Assembly (NCBI GenBank): GCA_003978805.1
Contig: QNYI01000020.1
Location: 1-17,670, forward strand
Length of the DNA stretch: 17,670 bases
Direction of reading: 5' to 3'
From: Desulfurobacterium sp.
GTDB taxonomy: Bacteria; Aquificota; Aquificia; Desulfurobacteriales; Desulfurobacteriaceae
This document shows, piece after piece, positions 8,940 through 15,649 of this stretch. Position 1 is the first letter of the stretch, and each line of letters starts with the position of its first letter. Below the pieces are notes generated by a model. The model had not been told where the DNA came from, ran no database searches, and saw only the letters and a program-made list of their open reading frames with translations. The position numbers and the translations under genes were made by a program.

Positions 8940-10204
8940 TACCCACTCCTAAAGGGACATCTTCCAAGTTTAATGTGCCTTAAGAACTCCTCCCTGAACT
9001 TCTTGACCGTTGATGCAACCGGGTTGTGGGCGGCCATCCCGAGACCGCAGAAGGAGTTCTCCATAGTCTCAGAAACCGAGAGGATAACGTCAAGGTCTGA
9101 TTCGGTTCCCTGTCCCTCCTCTATCCTCCTCACTATCCTCACGAGCCAGTCCGTTCCCTCCCTGCAAGGGACACACTTACCACAGGACTCGTGACGGAAA
9201 AACTCTATGAGCCTCAAGGCTGTCTTCACGATACAGTCGGTCTCGTCAAGAACCATCACAGCGCCAGAACCGAGCATCGTTCCGGCCTTTGCCAAGGAGG
9301 GAAAGTCCATAGGAACGTCTATCTCCTCAGGGGTCAGGACACTACTTGAAGCGCCACCGGGGAATACCGCCTTTAGCTTCCTGTCGCCGACAATACCGCC
9401 GGCGTGCTCGTAGATAATTTCAGAAAGGGGAGTCCCCATAGGCAGTTCGTAAACTCCCGGCTTCTTCACCTTACCGCTAACCGCATAGAGCTTCGGACCC
9501 GGACAGTCCGGAGAGCCTATTCCGGAGTACCACTTTCCTCCCCTCTCAACGATTAAGGGAATGTTGGCGAGGGTCTCAACGTTGTTGACAACGGTAGGTT
9601 GCCAGAGGTAACCGGCGTTAACTGGGAAAGGGGGTTTTATCCTCGGCTCTCCTCGTCTACCTTCCAGCGAGTCTATAAGCGCCGTCTCTTCTCCGCATAT
9701 GTAGGCGCCGGCTCCAGAGTGAACGTAGAGGTCAAAGGAAAAGTCCGTCCCGAGGATATTCTCGCCGAGGAAACCCTTCTCGTAGGCCTCAGCTATTGCC
9801 CTCTCTAAGATTCTCTTCCCTATGGGGTACTCGCCACGCAGGTAGATATAACCGTAGCGACAACCGGTAGCGTAAGCGCCGATTAACATTCCCTCTATAA
9901 GGGCGTGGGGGTCTTTTTCAATTATCACCCTGTCCTTGAAAGTGCAGGGTTCACCTTCATCGGCGTTACAGACGAAGAACTTGGGCTCCTTCACGTCGGC
10001 GGCGGCAAACTCCCACTTTAACCCCGTAGGAAAGCCTGCACCACCCCTTCCCCTGAGTCCGCTCTCCTTCACCTCCTCAATAACGTCCTCAGGGGACATT
10101 TCCTTTAAAGCTTTCCTTAAAGCCTGATAGCCACCACTTCTCAGGTAAACCTCTATGGTATGCGAGTTCTCCTTATCAACGTTCCTCAAAAGAAGCTTCT
10201 CCAT
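8939..10204 (-). CDS. nuoF: NADH-quinone oxidoreductase subunit F (NADH- and FMN-binding)
   Basis: Catalytic entry subunit of complex I: it binds NADH and FMN and passes electrons to cluster N3. It has 421 residues, the usual length. The glycine-rich flavin/nucleotide segment GLRGRGGAGFPTGLKW is at about residues 49-64. FVCNADEGEPCTFKDR and AYICGEETALIDSLEGRRGEPRIKPPFP are further family signatures. Cluster N3 ligands are Cys341/344/347 (SCGKCVPCREGT) and Cys386 (NSFCGLG). The ATG lies 2 bp after the nuoE stop (TAAGGATG). With nuoE and nuoG it makes up the NADH dehydrogenase module, so this complex should use NADH rather than ferredoxin or F420. Confidence 0.98.
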   Translation of the reverse strand: MEKLLLRNVDKENSHTIEVYLRSGGYQALRKALKEMSPEDVIEEVKESGLRGRGGAGFPTGLKWEFAAADVKEPKFFVCNADEGEPCTFKDRVIIEKDPHALIEGMLIGAYATGCRYGYIYLRGEYPIGKRILERAIAEAYEKGFLGENILGTDFSFDLYVHSGAGAYICGEETALIDSLEGRRGEPRIKPPFPVNAGYLWQPTVVNNVETLANIPLIVERGGKWYSGIGSPDCPGPKLYAVSGKVKKPGVYELPMGTPLSEIIYEHAGGIVGDRKLKAVFPGGASSSVLTPEEIDVPMDFPSLAKAGTMLGSGAVMVLDETDCIVKTALRLIEFFRHESCGKCVPCREGTDWLVRIVRRIEEGQGTESDLDVILSVSETMENSFCGLGMAAHNPVASTVKKFREEFLRHIKLGRCPFRSG

Positions 10205-10206
10205 CC

Positions 10207-10686
10207 TTAGCCCTTCCAGCCAAATTTCTTCAGTATCTCCGGAACCTGTTCAGGAGTTACCTTTAAAAACCTCTCCTCGTTAACTGTTACTGCAGGAGCT
10301 CCGTCGCACAGCCCCATACACTCGGAAACTTCAAGGGTAAAGAGACCATCATCGGTAGTCTCCCCCGGCGAGATTCCGAGGAGGTCAGAGAACCTCGCAA
10401 GGAGCTCCTCACCCTTGTTGAGCATACAGGAGAGATTGGTGCAAACCCTTATAATGTACTTTCCCTTGGGTTTTGTATGGAACATAGCGTAAAACTCGGC
10501 AACCTCTTCAACTTCAACAGGCCTAACGCCGAGCTCCTCGGCTATAACCTTCATAATATCGTGGGTAATTGCTGGGAAACTCTTCTCGGCAATCCAGAGA
10601 GCCGGAAGTATGTAAGACCTATCGGCAGGATACCTATTGCTCCTTTTAAGCTTTCTAACCTCTTCCCTGAACTCTTCCAACGTCAT
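10207..10686 (-). CDS. nuoE: NADH-quinone oxidoreductase subunit E (2Fe-2S thioredoxin-like)
   Basis: Small peripheral-arm subunit with a thioredoxin-like fold that carries cluster N1a next to the FMN of NuoF. It has 159 residues. The 2Fe-2S ligands are Cys82 and Cys87 (VCTNLSCML) plus Cys123 and Cys127 (ECMGLCDGAPAV), the normal CxxxxC ... CxxxC spacing. The N-terminal helical part (ALWIAEK, EVAEFYAMF) is also family-like. The ATG overlaps the nuoD stop by four bases (ATGA), so the two are coupled. Confidence 0.97.
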   Translation of the reverse strand: MTLEEFREEVRKLKRSNRYPADRSYILPALWIAEKSFPAITHDIMKVIAEELGVRPVEVEEVAEFYAMFHTKPKGKYIIRVCTNLSCMLNKGEELLARFSDLLGISPGETTDDGLFTLEVSECMGLCDGAPAVTVNEERFLKVTPEQVPEILKKFGWKG

Positions 10687-11864
10687 CTGTCAACTTCTCC
10701 CATAAGGGGGTCTAAGCTACCGATTATTGAAATAACGTCTGCAACGTAGTGGCCTTTAAGGAGCTCCGGCATTATGGCGATGTTTATAAGAGAAGGAGGC
10801 CTTATCCTCAGCCTGTAAGGTTTATCCGAACCGTCGCTAACTATGTAGTAGCCGAGCTCTCCCCGGGGCCCTTCAACGGCGGCGTAAACCTCGCCGGGGG
10901 GAGGCTTTATCCCGTGGATAACGAGCTCAAAGTGCTGGATAAGGCCTACCATCGTGTTGTAAACGTCCTGCTTCGGAGGAAGAATAACCTGCGGGTCATC
11001 AATCTTAACCGCTCCCTCCGGCATCTGCTCAAGACACTGCTCTATTATCCTGACAGATTGTCTCATCTCCTCCATTCTGACCCGGTAACGGTCGTAAACG
11101 TCACCGCCGTCAAAGACGGGAACTTCAAAGTCAAGGCGGTCGTAAACGCAGTAAGGGTAGTACTTCCTTACATCGTAGTCGCAACCGGCTGCCCTTAAAG
11201 TGGGCCCCGTTATACCCCAGTTTACTGCCGTCTCTTTATCTATCACCCCTACGCCTTTAGTCCGTGAGAGCCAAATCCTGTTCTCCGTCAAGAGGGTCTC
11301 GTACTCATCAATCTTTTTCGGGAAAAAGTTCAGGAAATCCCTAAGCTCTTCAAGGAACTTGGGTGTTGCATCGCAAGCAACGCCTCCTATCCGCATGTAA
11401 CCGGTGTGAAGCCTTCCGCCGGCTATCTCCTCAAAGAGGTCAAGTACCTTTTCCCTCTCCCTGAAGGCGTAGAGGAAGACGCTCATTGCACCGAGCTCAA
11501 GGGCGTGGGTACCGAGCCACAAGAGGTGAGAGGAGATCCTCGTAAGCTCGGCCATAATGACCCTTAAGTACTGAGCCCTCTCGGGAACCTCCTTCTCTAT
11601 ACCGAGTAGTTTCTCCACCGCAAGGACAAAACCCAACTCGTTGGAGCTTGCAGAGACGTAGTCAACCCTGTCAAAAACGGGTAAGACCTGAAGGTACTTC
11701 CTGTTCTCAGCCAGCTTCTCAACACCCCGGTGAACGTAACCTATCACCGTATCGGCGTTGACTATCTTTTCCCCTTTCAGCTCAAGGATTAACCTTAAAA
11801 CTCCGTGGGTTGAAGGGTGCTGAGGCCCCATATTTAAAACGAGGTCTGCCTTCTCTTTACCCAT
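10683..11864 (-). CDS. nuoD: NADH-quinone oxidoreductase subunit D
   Basis: Peripheral-arm subunit related to the large subunit of [NiFe] hydrogenases. With NuoB it frames the quinone site next to cluster N2. It has 393 residues from the chosen start. Signatures are MGPQHPSTHGVLR (residues 12-24, with the quinone-contacting His), GYVHRGVEKLAE, DRVDYVSASSNELGFVLAVEKL, and the C-terminal SLDPLMGEVDR. The hydrogenase nickel ligands are absent, as expected. I chose ATG 11864 because it has GGAG 7 bases upstream and lies 4 bp after the nuoC stop. A longer in-frame start at 11891 would overlap nuoC by 23 bp and add a non-conserved MKFGTGSRW. Confidence 0.96.
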   Translation of the reverse strand: MGKEKADLVLNMGPQHPSTHGVLRLILELKGEKIVNADTVIGYVHRGVEKLAENRKYLQVLPVFDRVDYVSASSNELGFVLAVEKLLGIEKEVPERAQYLRVIMAELTRISSHLLWLGTHALELGAMSVFLYAFREREKVLDLFEEIAGGRLHTGYMRIGGVACDATPKFLEELRDFLNFFPKKIDEYETLLTENRIWLSRTKGVGVIDKETAVNWGITGPTLRAAGCDYDVRKYYPYCVYDRLDFEVPVFDGGDVYDRYRVRMEEMRQSVRIIEQCLEQMPEGAVKIDDPQVILPPKQDVYNTMVGLIQHFELVIHGIKPPPGEVYAAVEGPRGELGYYIVSDGSDKPYRLRIRPPSLINIAIMPELLKGHYVADVISIIGSLDPLMGEVDR

Positions 11865-11868
11865 CCAC

Positions 11869-12354
11869 CTACTCCCAGTCCCAAACTTCACAAGGTTCCT
11901 CGTAACCTTCCAGAGGGAAGTCCTTCCTCAGTGGGAAGTAGGGATACCTCTGCGGGAGGAGCAGTTTCTTAAGCTCCCTCCCTAAAAACCTTATACCGAA
12001 CATCTCATACACTTCCCTCTCAGTCCACTCAGCAGTCTTCCAGATGTCAACGACGGAGGGGAGCTCCTCCCCTTCAGCCCAACACTTAACCCTCAAGTTG
12101 TGCCTCTTAGAGAGGGAACGGAGGTGGTAAACAACGACAAAGCGGGGATTCCTTTCTGGATAGTCAACGGCAGTAAGGTCAACGAGCATATCCATCTGAA
12201 AGTCCTTATCCACCTTCAAGAACCTCATAAAGTCAATCAAAAACTCCTTCTTTACTGTAACGGTTACCTCCTGCCTAAACTCTCCTACCGACTCAACGGC
12301 CTTCGGGAAGGTGGACTTAAGCTTTTCAATGAGCTCAGGAGTTACGTACTTCAT
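11869..12354 (-). CDS. nuoC: NADH-quinone oxidoreductase subunit C
   Basis: Peripheral-arm subunit with no cofactor that contacts NuoD and NuoI. It has 161 residues. The family signature WTEREVYEMFGIRFLGRELKKLLLP spans residues 110-134, followed by FPLRKDFPLEGYEEP. DLTAVDYPERNPRFVVVYHLRS in the middle is also conserved. It is encoded separately from nuoD, unlike the fused nuoCD of E. coli. Its start overlaps the end of nuoB by about 20 bp, and translation is probably coupled. Confidence 0.96.
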   Translation of the reverse strand: MKYVTPELIEKLKSTFPKAVESVGEFRQEVTVTVKKEFLIDFMRFLKVDKDFQMDMLVDLTAVDYPERNPRFVVVYHLRSLSKRHNLRVKCWAEGEELPSVVDIWKTAEWTEREVYEMFGIRFLGRELKKLLLPQRYPYFPLRKDFPLEGYEEPCEVWDWE

Positions 12355-12817
12355 CTTCCACCGCTAAAGGCTTTTCTTTCTTTATTTTCTCTTGAAGCAT
12401 CAGGAGCGCCTCGTAAAAGGCCTCCGGCTTTGGAGCACAGCCGGGAACGTAGACGTCAACGGGGACTATACAGTCAAGGCCCCGTAGCGTAGAGTAGGTC
12501 TGAAAGATGTTCCCGCTGATTGCACAACTACCGATAGCTATAGCCCACTTCGGGTTCGGCATCTGATCCCAGAGCCTCTTTATAATGGGAGCCATCTTCC
12601 TGCTTATCGTCCCGCACATTATCAGGAGGTCACACTGCCTCGGAGTATTCCTGAAAATAACTCCGAAACGGTCAAAGTCGTAACGGGAAGCCGCAGCGGC
12701 CATCATCTCTATCCCGCAACAGGCGGTAGCAAAGGCCAAAGGCCAGAGGGCCCCCTTTCTACCCCAGTTTATAAGGTCCTGAAGTTTTGCCAAGAAAACC
12801 CCGTTCTTTAGTCCCAT
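12335..12817 (-). CDS. nuoB: NADH-quinone oxidoreductase subunit B (cluster N2)
   Basis: Carries N2, the terminal 4Fe-4S cluster that reduces quinone. It has 160 residues. The tandem-cysteine motif ATACCGIEMM gives Cys33 and Cys34; the other two ligands are Cys98 (GSCAISGN) and Cys127 (PGCAPKPEA). I chose ATG 12817 (MGLKNGVFLAKLQDLINWGRK), which overlaps the nuoA stop by 10 bases and has GGGAG about 8 bases upstream. The frame stays open upstream to 12928, but that extension lies inside nuoA, is unlike the family and looks like a shadow. Confidence 0.97.
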   Translation of the reverse strand: MGLKNGVFLAKLQDLINWGRKGALWPLAFATACCGIEMMAAAASRYDFDRFGVIFRNTPRQCDLLIMCGTISRKMAPIIKRLWDQMPNPKWAIAIGSCAISGNIFQTYSTLRGLDCIVPVDVYVPGCAPKPEAFYEALLMLQEKIKKEKPLAVEDEVRNS

Positions 12818-13173
12818 TTTAAAACTCCCTTGGCAAGGGCGTAGAAGAAACCGACCAAAAGGATAGCTATAAAGATGAAGGCCTCCACAAAGCCGAGAAG
12901 GCCGAGCTCCCTGAAGGAGACAGCCCAAGGGAAGAGGAAAACCGTCTCAATATCAAACAGCAAAAATACGAGAGCCAACAGGTAAAAGATAGCGAAGTAT
13001 CTCCTGTTTAAAGGGTAAGTTTTCGGTATCCCACACTCGTAAGGCTCGTACTTTTCGGCGACGTTCCTGTCTAATTTTAAGAACTTGTTCGTCAGAAGGT
13101 TTACGTTCGGGACTAAGACTGCTATAACAATCGCTATGAGAAAGAAGACGAAGAGAACCAAGTATATTCCCAA
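12808..13173 (-). CDS. nuoA: NADH-quinone oxidoreductase subunit A
   Basis: Small membrane subunit at the arm junction and first gene of the operon, 121 residues with three transmembrane helices. The loop YEPYECGIPKTYPLNRRYF (from about residue 42) and the acidic FDIETVFLFPWA with Glu76 are diagnostic. Translation appears to begin at a TTG codon (13173): AAAGGAG lies 6 bases upstream and no in-frame ATG is nearby. A weak start codon on the first gene may limit expression. The promoter is about 50 bp upstream. Confidence 0.95.
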   Translation of the reverse strand: MGIYLVLFVFFLIAIVIAVLVPNVNLLTNKFLKLDRNVAEKYEPYECGIPKTYPLNRRYFAIFYLLALVFLLFDIETVFLFPWAVSFRELGLLGFVEAFIFIAILLVGFFYALAKGVLKWD

Positions 13174-13222
13174 GGCACTCTCCTTTACTCTCGCAGGAGT
13201 AACTAAGCTAAAAAGCAGTGCT

Positions 13223-13251
13223 ATTATAGCACGATGTTAACAAAATGTTAA
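13223..13251 (-). promoter_or_regulatory. Sigma-70-type promoter of the nuo operon
   Basis: On the minus strand the region reads TTAACA (13251-13246), a 17-base spacer, then a perfect TATAAT (13228-13223). This is a near-consensus promoter with the predicted start about 43 bases before the nuoA TTG. The -35 box overlaps the last codon and stop of the upstream fumarate hydratase gene. The nuo operon can thus be transcribed on its own as well as by read-through. Confidence 0.65.
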
Positions 13252-13253
13252 CA
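13235..13253. repeat. Two tandem palindromes TGTTAACA, candidate operator
   Basis: TGTTAACAAAATGTTAACA contains the self-complementary octamer TGTTAACA twice, with starts 11 bp apart, about one helical turn. The repeats cover the -35 box and spacer of the nuo promoter, where a bound regulator could block or alter polymerase access. A 15-bp near-palindrome, GTGCTATTATAGCAC (13219-13233), surrounds the -10 box. Regulator binding is inferred; only the symmetry is seen. Confidence 0.45.
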
Positions 13254-13826
13254 TCCAAAGAGGGCGGGGTTTTCTACCTCTATGTACTTGCACCTTCCCA
13301 TCCTGTAGAGGTCGTTACCGTGGATATCGTTAATCACAAAAGCAGGGAAATCCTCAACCACCAACCTCCTGACAGCCTCAGGGCCAAGGTCTTCATAGGC
13401 AATGATTTCGGCAGACTTTACACACCTTGCAAGGTAAGCAGCTGCTCCCCCAACGGCTCCAAAGTAGACCCCTTTAAACTTCTTTATCGCCTCAATGACC
13501 TCTCTACTCCTTGAACCCTTTCCTATCATTCCTTTCAATCCCGCCTCTAAGAGTTTCGGCGCGTAAGGATCCATCCTGTAGCTCGTCGTCGGCCCTACAG
13601 AACCTATCGGTTTCCCCGGTCTGGCCGGTGCTGGGCCAGCGTAGTAGATTACCTGTCCCCTAAGGTCAAAGGGGAGTTCCTCTCCCCTTTCCAGCGCCTC
13701 TACCATACGCTTATGGGCGGCATCCCTTGCGGTGTAGATGACGCCGGAAATGAGAACGAGATCTCCGGCCTTGAGGTTTTCAACTACACTCTCGTCAATA
13801 GGCGTCGTAATTCTAATTGCAGACAT
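13248..13826 (-). CDS. Class I fumarate hydratase, beta (C-terminal) subunit
   Basis: Fumarate to malate hydration in the TCA or reductive TCA cycle. In thermophiles the class I Fe-S enzyme is often two proteins, and this is the smaller C-terminal one (192 residues). Visible signatures are TARDAAHKRMVEAL (residues 32-45), GPAPARPGKPIGSVGPTTSYRMDPYAPKLLE (64-94), GMIGKGSRS and NDIHGNDLYRMG. The 4Fe-4S cluster ligands lie on the alpha subunit, which is not adjacent on the nuoA side or in the window. I chose ATG 13826 because TTAGGAGG sits 6 bases upstream; the open frame further up is non-conserved. A tartrate dehydratase beta subunit (TtdB) is the main alternative, since the families are hard to separate by eye. 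Confidence 0.87.
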   Translation of the reverse strand: MSAIRITTPIDESVVENLKAGDLVLISGVIYTARDAAHKRMVEALERGEELPFDLRGQVIYYAGPAPARPGKPIGSVGPTTSYRMDPYAPKLLEAGLKGMIGKGSRSREVIEAIKKFKGVYFGAVGGAAAYLARCVKSAEIIAYEDLGPEAVRRLVVEDFPAFVINDIHGNDLYRMGRCKYIEVENPALFGC

Positions 13827-13855
13827 GCAAAACCTCCTAAGGTAGAGATAATCAT

Positions 13856-13864
13856 AGTATAACA
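13856..13864 (-). promoter_or_regulatory. Possible extended -10 promoter for the fumarate hydratase gene
   Basis: On the minus strand TGTTATACT fits the extended -10 pattern TGnTATAnT and lies about 30 bases before the ATG at 13826. No good -35 box is present 17 bases upstream, which extended -10 promoters can tolerate. The call is tentative. Confidence 0.35.
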
Positions 13865-13910
13865 AACGAGTTAAATTTGCGGTTAGCAAACCCGCAGATT
13901 AGGAGGTTGA

Positions 13911-14678
13911 GTGAAACACAAGGTCTGGATTTTAATAGCAGGAATACTGATAGTCTCCTTCATAAACTCCAGAGGAACTTTAACGTGTAAAGAAAGTGAG
14001 CAGGGCGTAGAAGTTCCCCGAACCGTCTCGGAGGCTTTTCCCTCAAAGGTCTCGCTAAGGGATCTGAGCCTTGAAGAAAGGAAGAGAAAATTCGTTGAAA
14101 TAATGCTTCCCCTCATAGTAAAGGCCAATCAAGAGGTTCTCAAGGAGAGAGAGTTTGTTATTTCCGTATCAAAGAAGAAAGAGCTCTCCCCGGAAGAGAG
14201 GAGGAAATTAGAGGAGCTCCTTAGAAAGTATAAAGCATCATCCCTTCGGGAACTCCTAAGGAAAGTGGACGCCGTTCCCGTAAGCCTCGTTCTGGCTCAG
14301 GCTGCCGTTGAAAGCGGTTGGGGAACTTCAAGGTTCTTTACAGAGGCAAACAACGCCTTTGGAATGTACGCGATAAAGGAAAAGAGCAGGTGCATAAAAG
14401 CCACAGGAAGCGACGTCTGCTTAAAGGTTTACGATAACCTATACCAGTCGGTCAAGGACTACATATACAATATTAACGTAGGCTGGGCTTACAAGGAGTT
14501 CAGGAAGGCAAGGGAGAAAGGTGCCGACGTGTACACCTTGGTTGAAGCCCTTGAAAAGTACTCAACCTTAAGGAACGAGTATGTGAGGTTACTAAAAAAT
14601 GTCATTAAGAAAAACGGCTTTACTCGTTTTGACAGTAGCACTTTTGTTCTTGCCGAAAAAGCTCCTCGCAACAGATAA
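13911..14678 (+). CDS. Secreted glucosaminidase domain protein (Bax/FlgJ-type)
   Basis: Predicted peptidoglycan hydrolase cleaving at N-acetylglucosamine, 255 residues. An N-terminal hydrophobic segment (residues 5-19, VWILIAGILIVSFIN) looks like a signal peptide or anchor. The charged stretch 50-125 is probably helical. The glucosaminidase domain follows from about 121: VSLVLAQAAVESGWGTSRFF, with Glu134 the likely catalytic acid, then NNAFGMYA, LKVYDNLYQSVKDYIYNIN and LEKYSTLRNEYVRLLKNVI. This order matches the Bax-like branch. The start is GTG with AGGAGG 4 bases upstream. The last 26 codons overlap the next gene in another frame. Pairing with a polysaccharide deacetylase suggests a cell-wall or exopolysaccharide role. 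The exact substrate is unknown. Confidence 0.85.
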   Translation: MKHKVWILIAGILIVSFINSRGTLTCKESEQGVEVPRTVSEAFPSKVSLRDLSLEERKRKFVEIMLPLIVKANQEVLKEREFVISVSKKKELSPEERRKLEELLRKYKASSLRELLRKVDAVPVSLVLAQAAVESGWGTSRFFTEANNAFGMYAIKEKSRCIKATGSDVCLKVYDNLYQSVKDYIYNINVGWAYKEFRKAREKGADVYTLVEALEKYSTLRNEYVRLLKNVIKKNGFTRFDSSTFVLAEKAPRNR

Positions 14679-15645
14679 CTTTGCAACGATTCTAATCTAC
14701 CACCGCTTCGGAGACGAAAGATACCCCTCCACCTCCGTCTCCTTAAAGGACTTTAGGAGACAGATGGAATACCTGAAGGAGAACGGCTACAACGTAATAC
14801 ACTTAAAAGAACTTTACAACATCGTTTCCTCCGGAAAACCTATTCCCCCCAAGACTGTAGTAATAACGATTGACGACGGCTATAAAACGACAATGAAAGC
14901 CTTTAAGGTACTAAAGGAGTATGGCTTTCCCTTCACAGTCTTTCTATACTTAGAGGCGGTAGGAAGGTATCCGGACTTTTTAACGAAAGAGGAGTTAAAG
15001 GAACTACAGCTTTCTGGCCTCGCAGAGTTTGGAAACCACCTTTACAGTCACCCCGACTTGGCAGTTCTAAGGGCAAGACTCCCCCGAGAGCGCTACCTAA
15101 GGGTTTTAGAGAGGGAAGAAGAACTCTCAAGGAAAAGGTTTAAGGAGCTCCTTAAAGAGGAACCTGAGTTCCTTGCCTTCCCCTACGGGAGTTACGACAG
15201 GGTAAGCCTCTCTTTTTTCAAGAAGAGGTATAAGCTCCTACTCTCTCAGGACAGGGGGAGTTACAGCGGAAAAGAGAGCCCCATTCCCAGAATGGCCGTT
15301 GTCGGTTCACTATCAAGCTTTAAGAGATTTCTACAAAACCTTAAAGTGGAACCTCTCCCGGTTGTGAACCACAGTCCCGATGTGGGACTTTTAAAGGAGA
15401 ACCCCGTCAAAATTTCATTTACAGTAGAAGACCTAAAGAACTACGAGAACTGTCAGATATACACCTCAGGAAACGGCTGGATTAAAGCAGAAAAGAGGGG
15501 CAACAAGGTTGAAACCCCTTTTCCGGTGAAGGTCAAGAAACTTAAAACGAGGATAGGGGTTAGGTGTTTTAACAAAAAGACGAGGAGACGGGCGGAGTTC
15601 TTCTTTTTAGTAATTAAGAAACCCGCCCCGAGAACGGGGCGTTAG
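14599..15645 (+). CDS. Secreted polysaccharide deacetylase (NodB/CE4 type)
   Basis: Predicted metal-dependent de-N-acetylase of the NodB homology family, 348 residues. A signal peptide is evident (MSLRKTALLVLTVALLFLPKKLLA). Motifs in order are YHRFG (His35), TIDDGY with Asp92 and Asp93 (catalytic base and metal ligand), NHLYSH with His147 and His151 (metal ligands), and FPYGSYD (194-200). The C-terminal 100 residues (from about 250) look like a small beta-rich accessory domain I do not recognise. The ATG at 14599 lies 80 bases inside the preceding gene and is the start that gives a complete signal peptide. GAGG lies about 11 bases upstream, a loose fit. The closing residues (KKPAPRTGR) are encoded by the terminator hairpin. 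Substrate could be peptidoglycan or an exopolysaccharide. Confidence 0.87.
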   Translation: MSLRKTALLVLTVALLFLPKKLLATDNFATILIYHRFGDERYPSTSVSLKDFRRQMEYLKENGYNVIHLKELYNIVSSGKPIPPKTVVITIDDGYKTTMKAFKVLKEYGFPFTVFLYLEAVGRYPDFLTKEELKELQLSGLAEFGNHLYSHPDLAVLRARLPRERYLRVLEREEELSRKRFKELLKEEPEFLAFPYGSYDRVSLSFFKKRYKLLLSQDRGSYSGKESPIPRMAVVGSLSSFKRFLQNLKVEPLPVVNHSPDVGLLKENPVKISFTVEDLKNYENCQIYTSGNGWIKAEKRGNKVETPFPVKVKKLKTRIGVRCFNKKTRRRAEFFFLVIKKPAPRTGR

Positions 15646-15649
15646 GTTT
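15619..15649. terminator. Bidirectional hairpin terminator between convergent genes
   Basis: The arms CGCCCCG (15624-15630) and CGGGGCG (15635-15641) form a perfect 7-bp stem with an AGAA loop. Outer arms AAACC (15619-15623) and GGTTT (15645-15649) extend it across a 3-base bulge. It ends the plus-strand deacetylase unit and overlaps the last bases of the minus-strand peroxiredoxin gene. On the minus strand it is followed by the T-rich TTTCTTAATTAC. The plus-strand side has only a weak T run. Confidence 0.7.

Noticed and set aside
8826..9194. 122-codon plus-strand open frame across the nuoF/nuoG junction
   Set aside because: It is antisense to two certain genes, its composition is incoherent, and there is no ribosome site.
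10749..11198. 149-codon plus-strand open frame
   Set aside because: It lies wholly opposite nuoD, shows no family motif, and is explained by the codon bias of the real gene.
12818..12928. 37-codon N-terminal extension of nuoB
   Set aside because: It lies within nuoA in another frame. The conserved NuoB sequence begins at the ATG at 12817, with its own ribosome site.
14489..14686. Minus-strand open frame opposite the glucosaminidase/deacetylase overlap
   Set aside because: It is antisense to two supported reading frames and has no homology I recognise.
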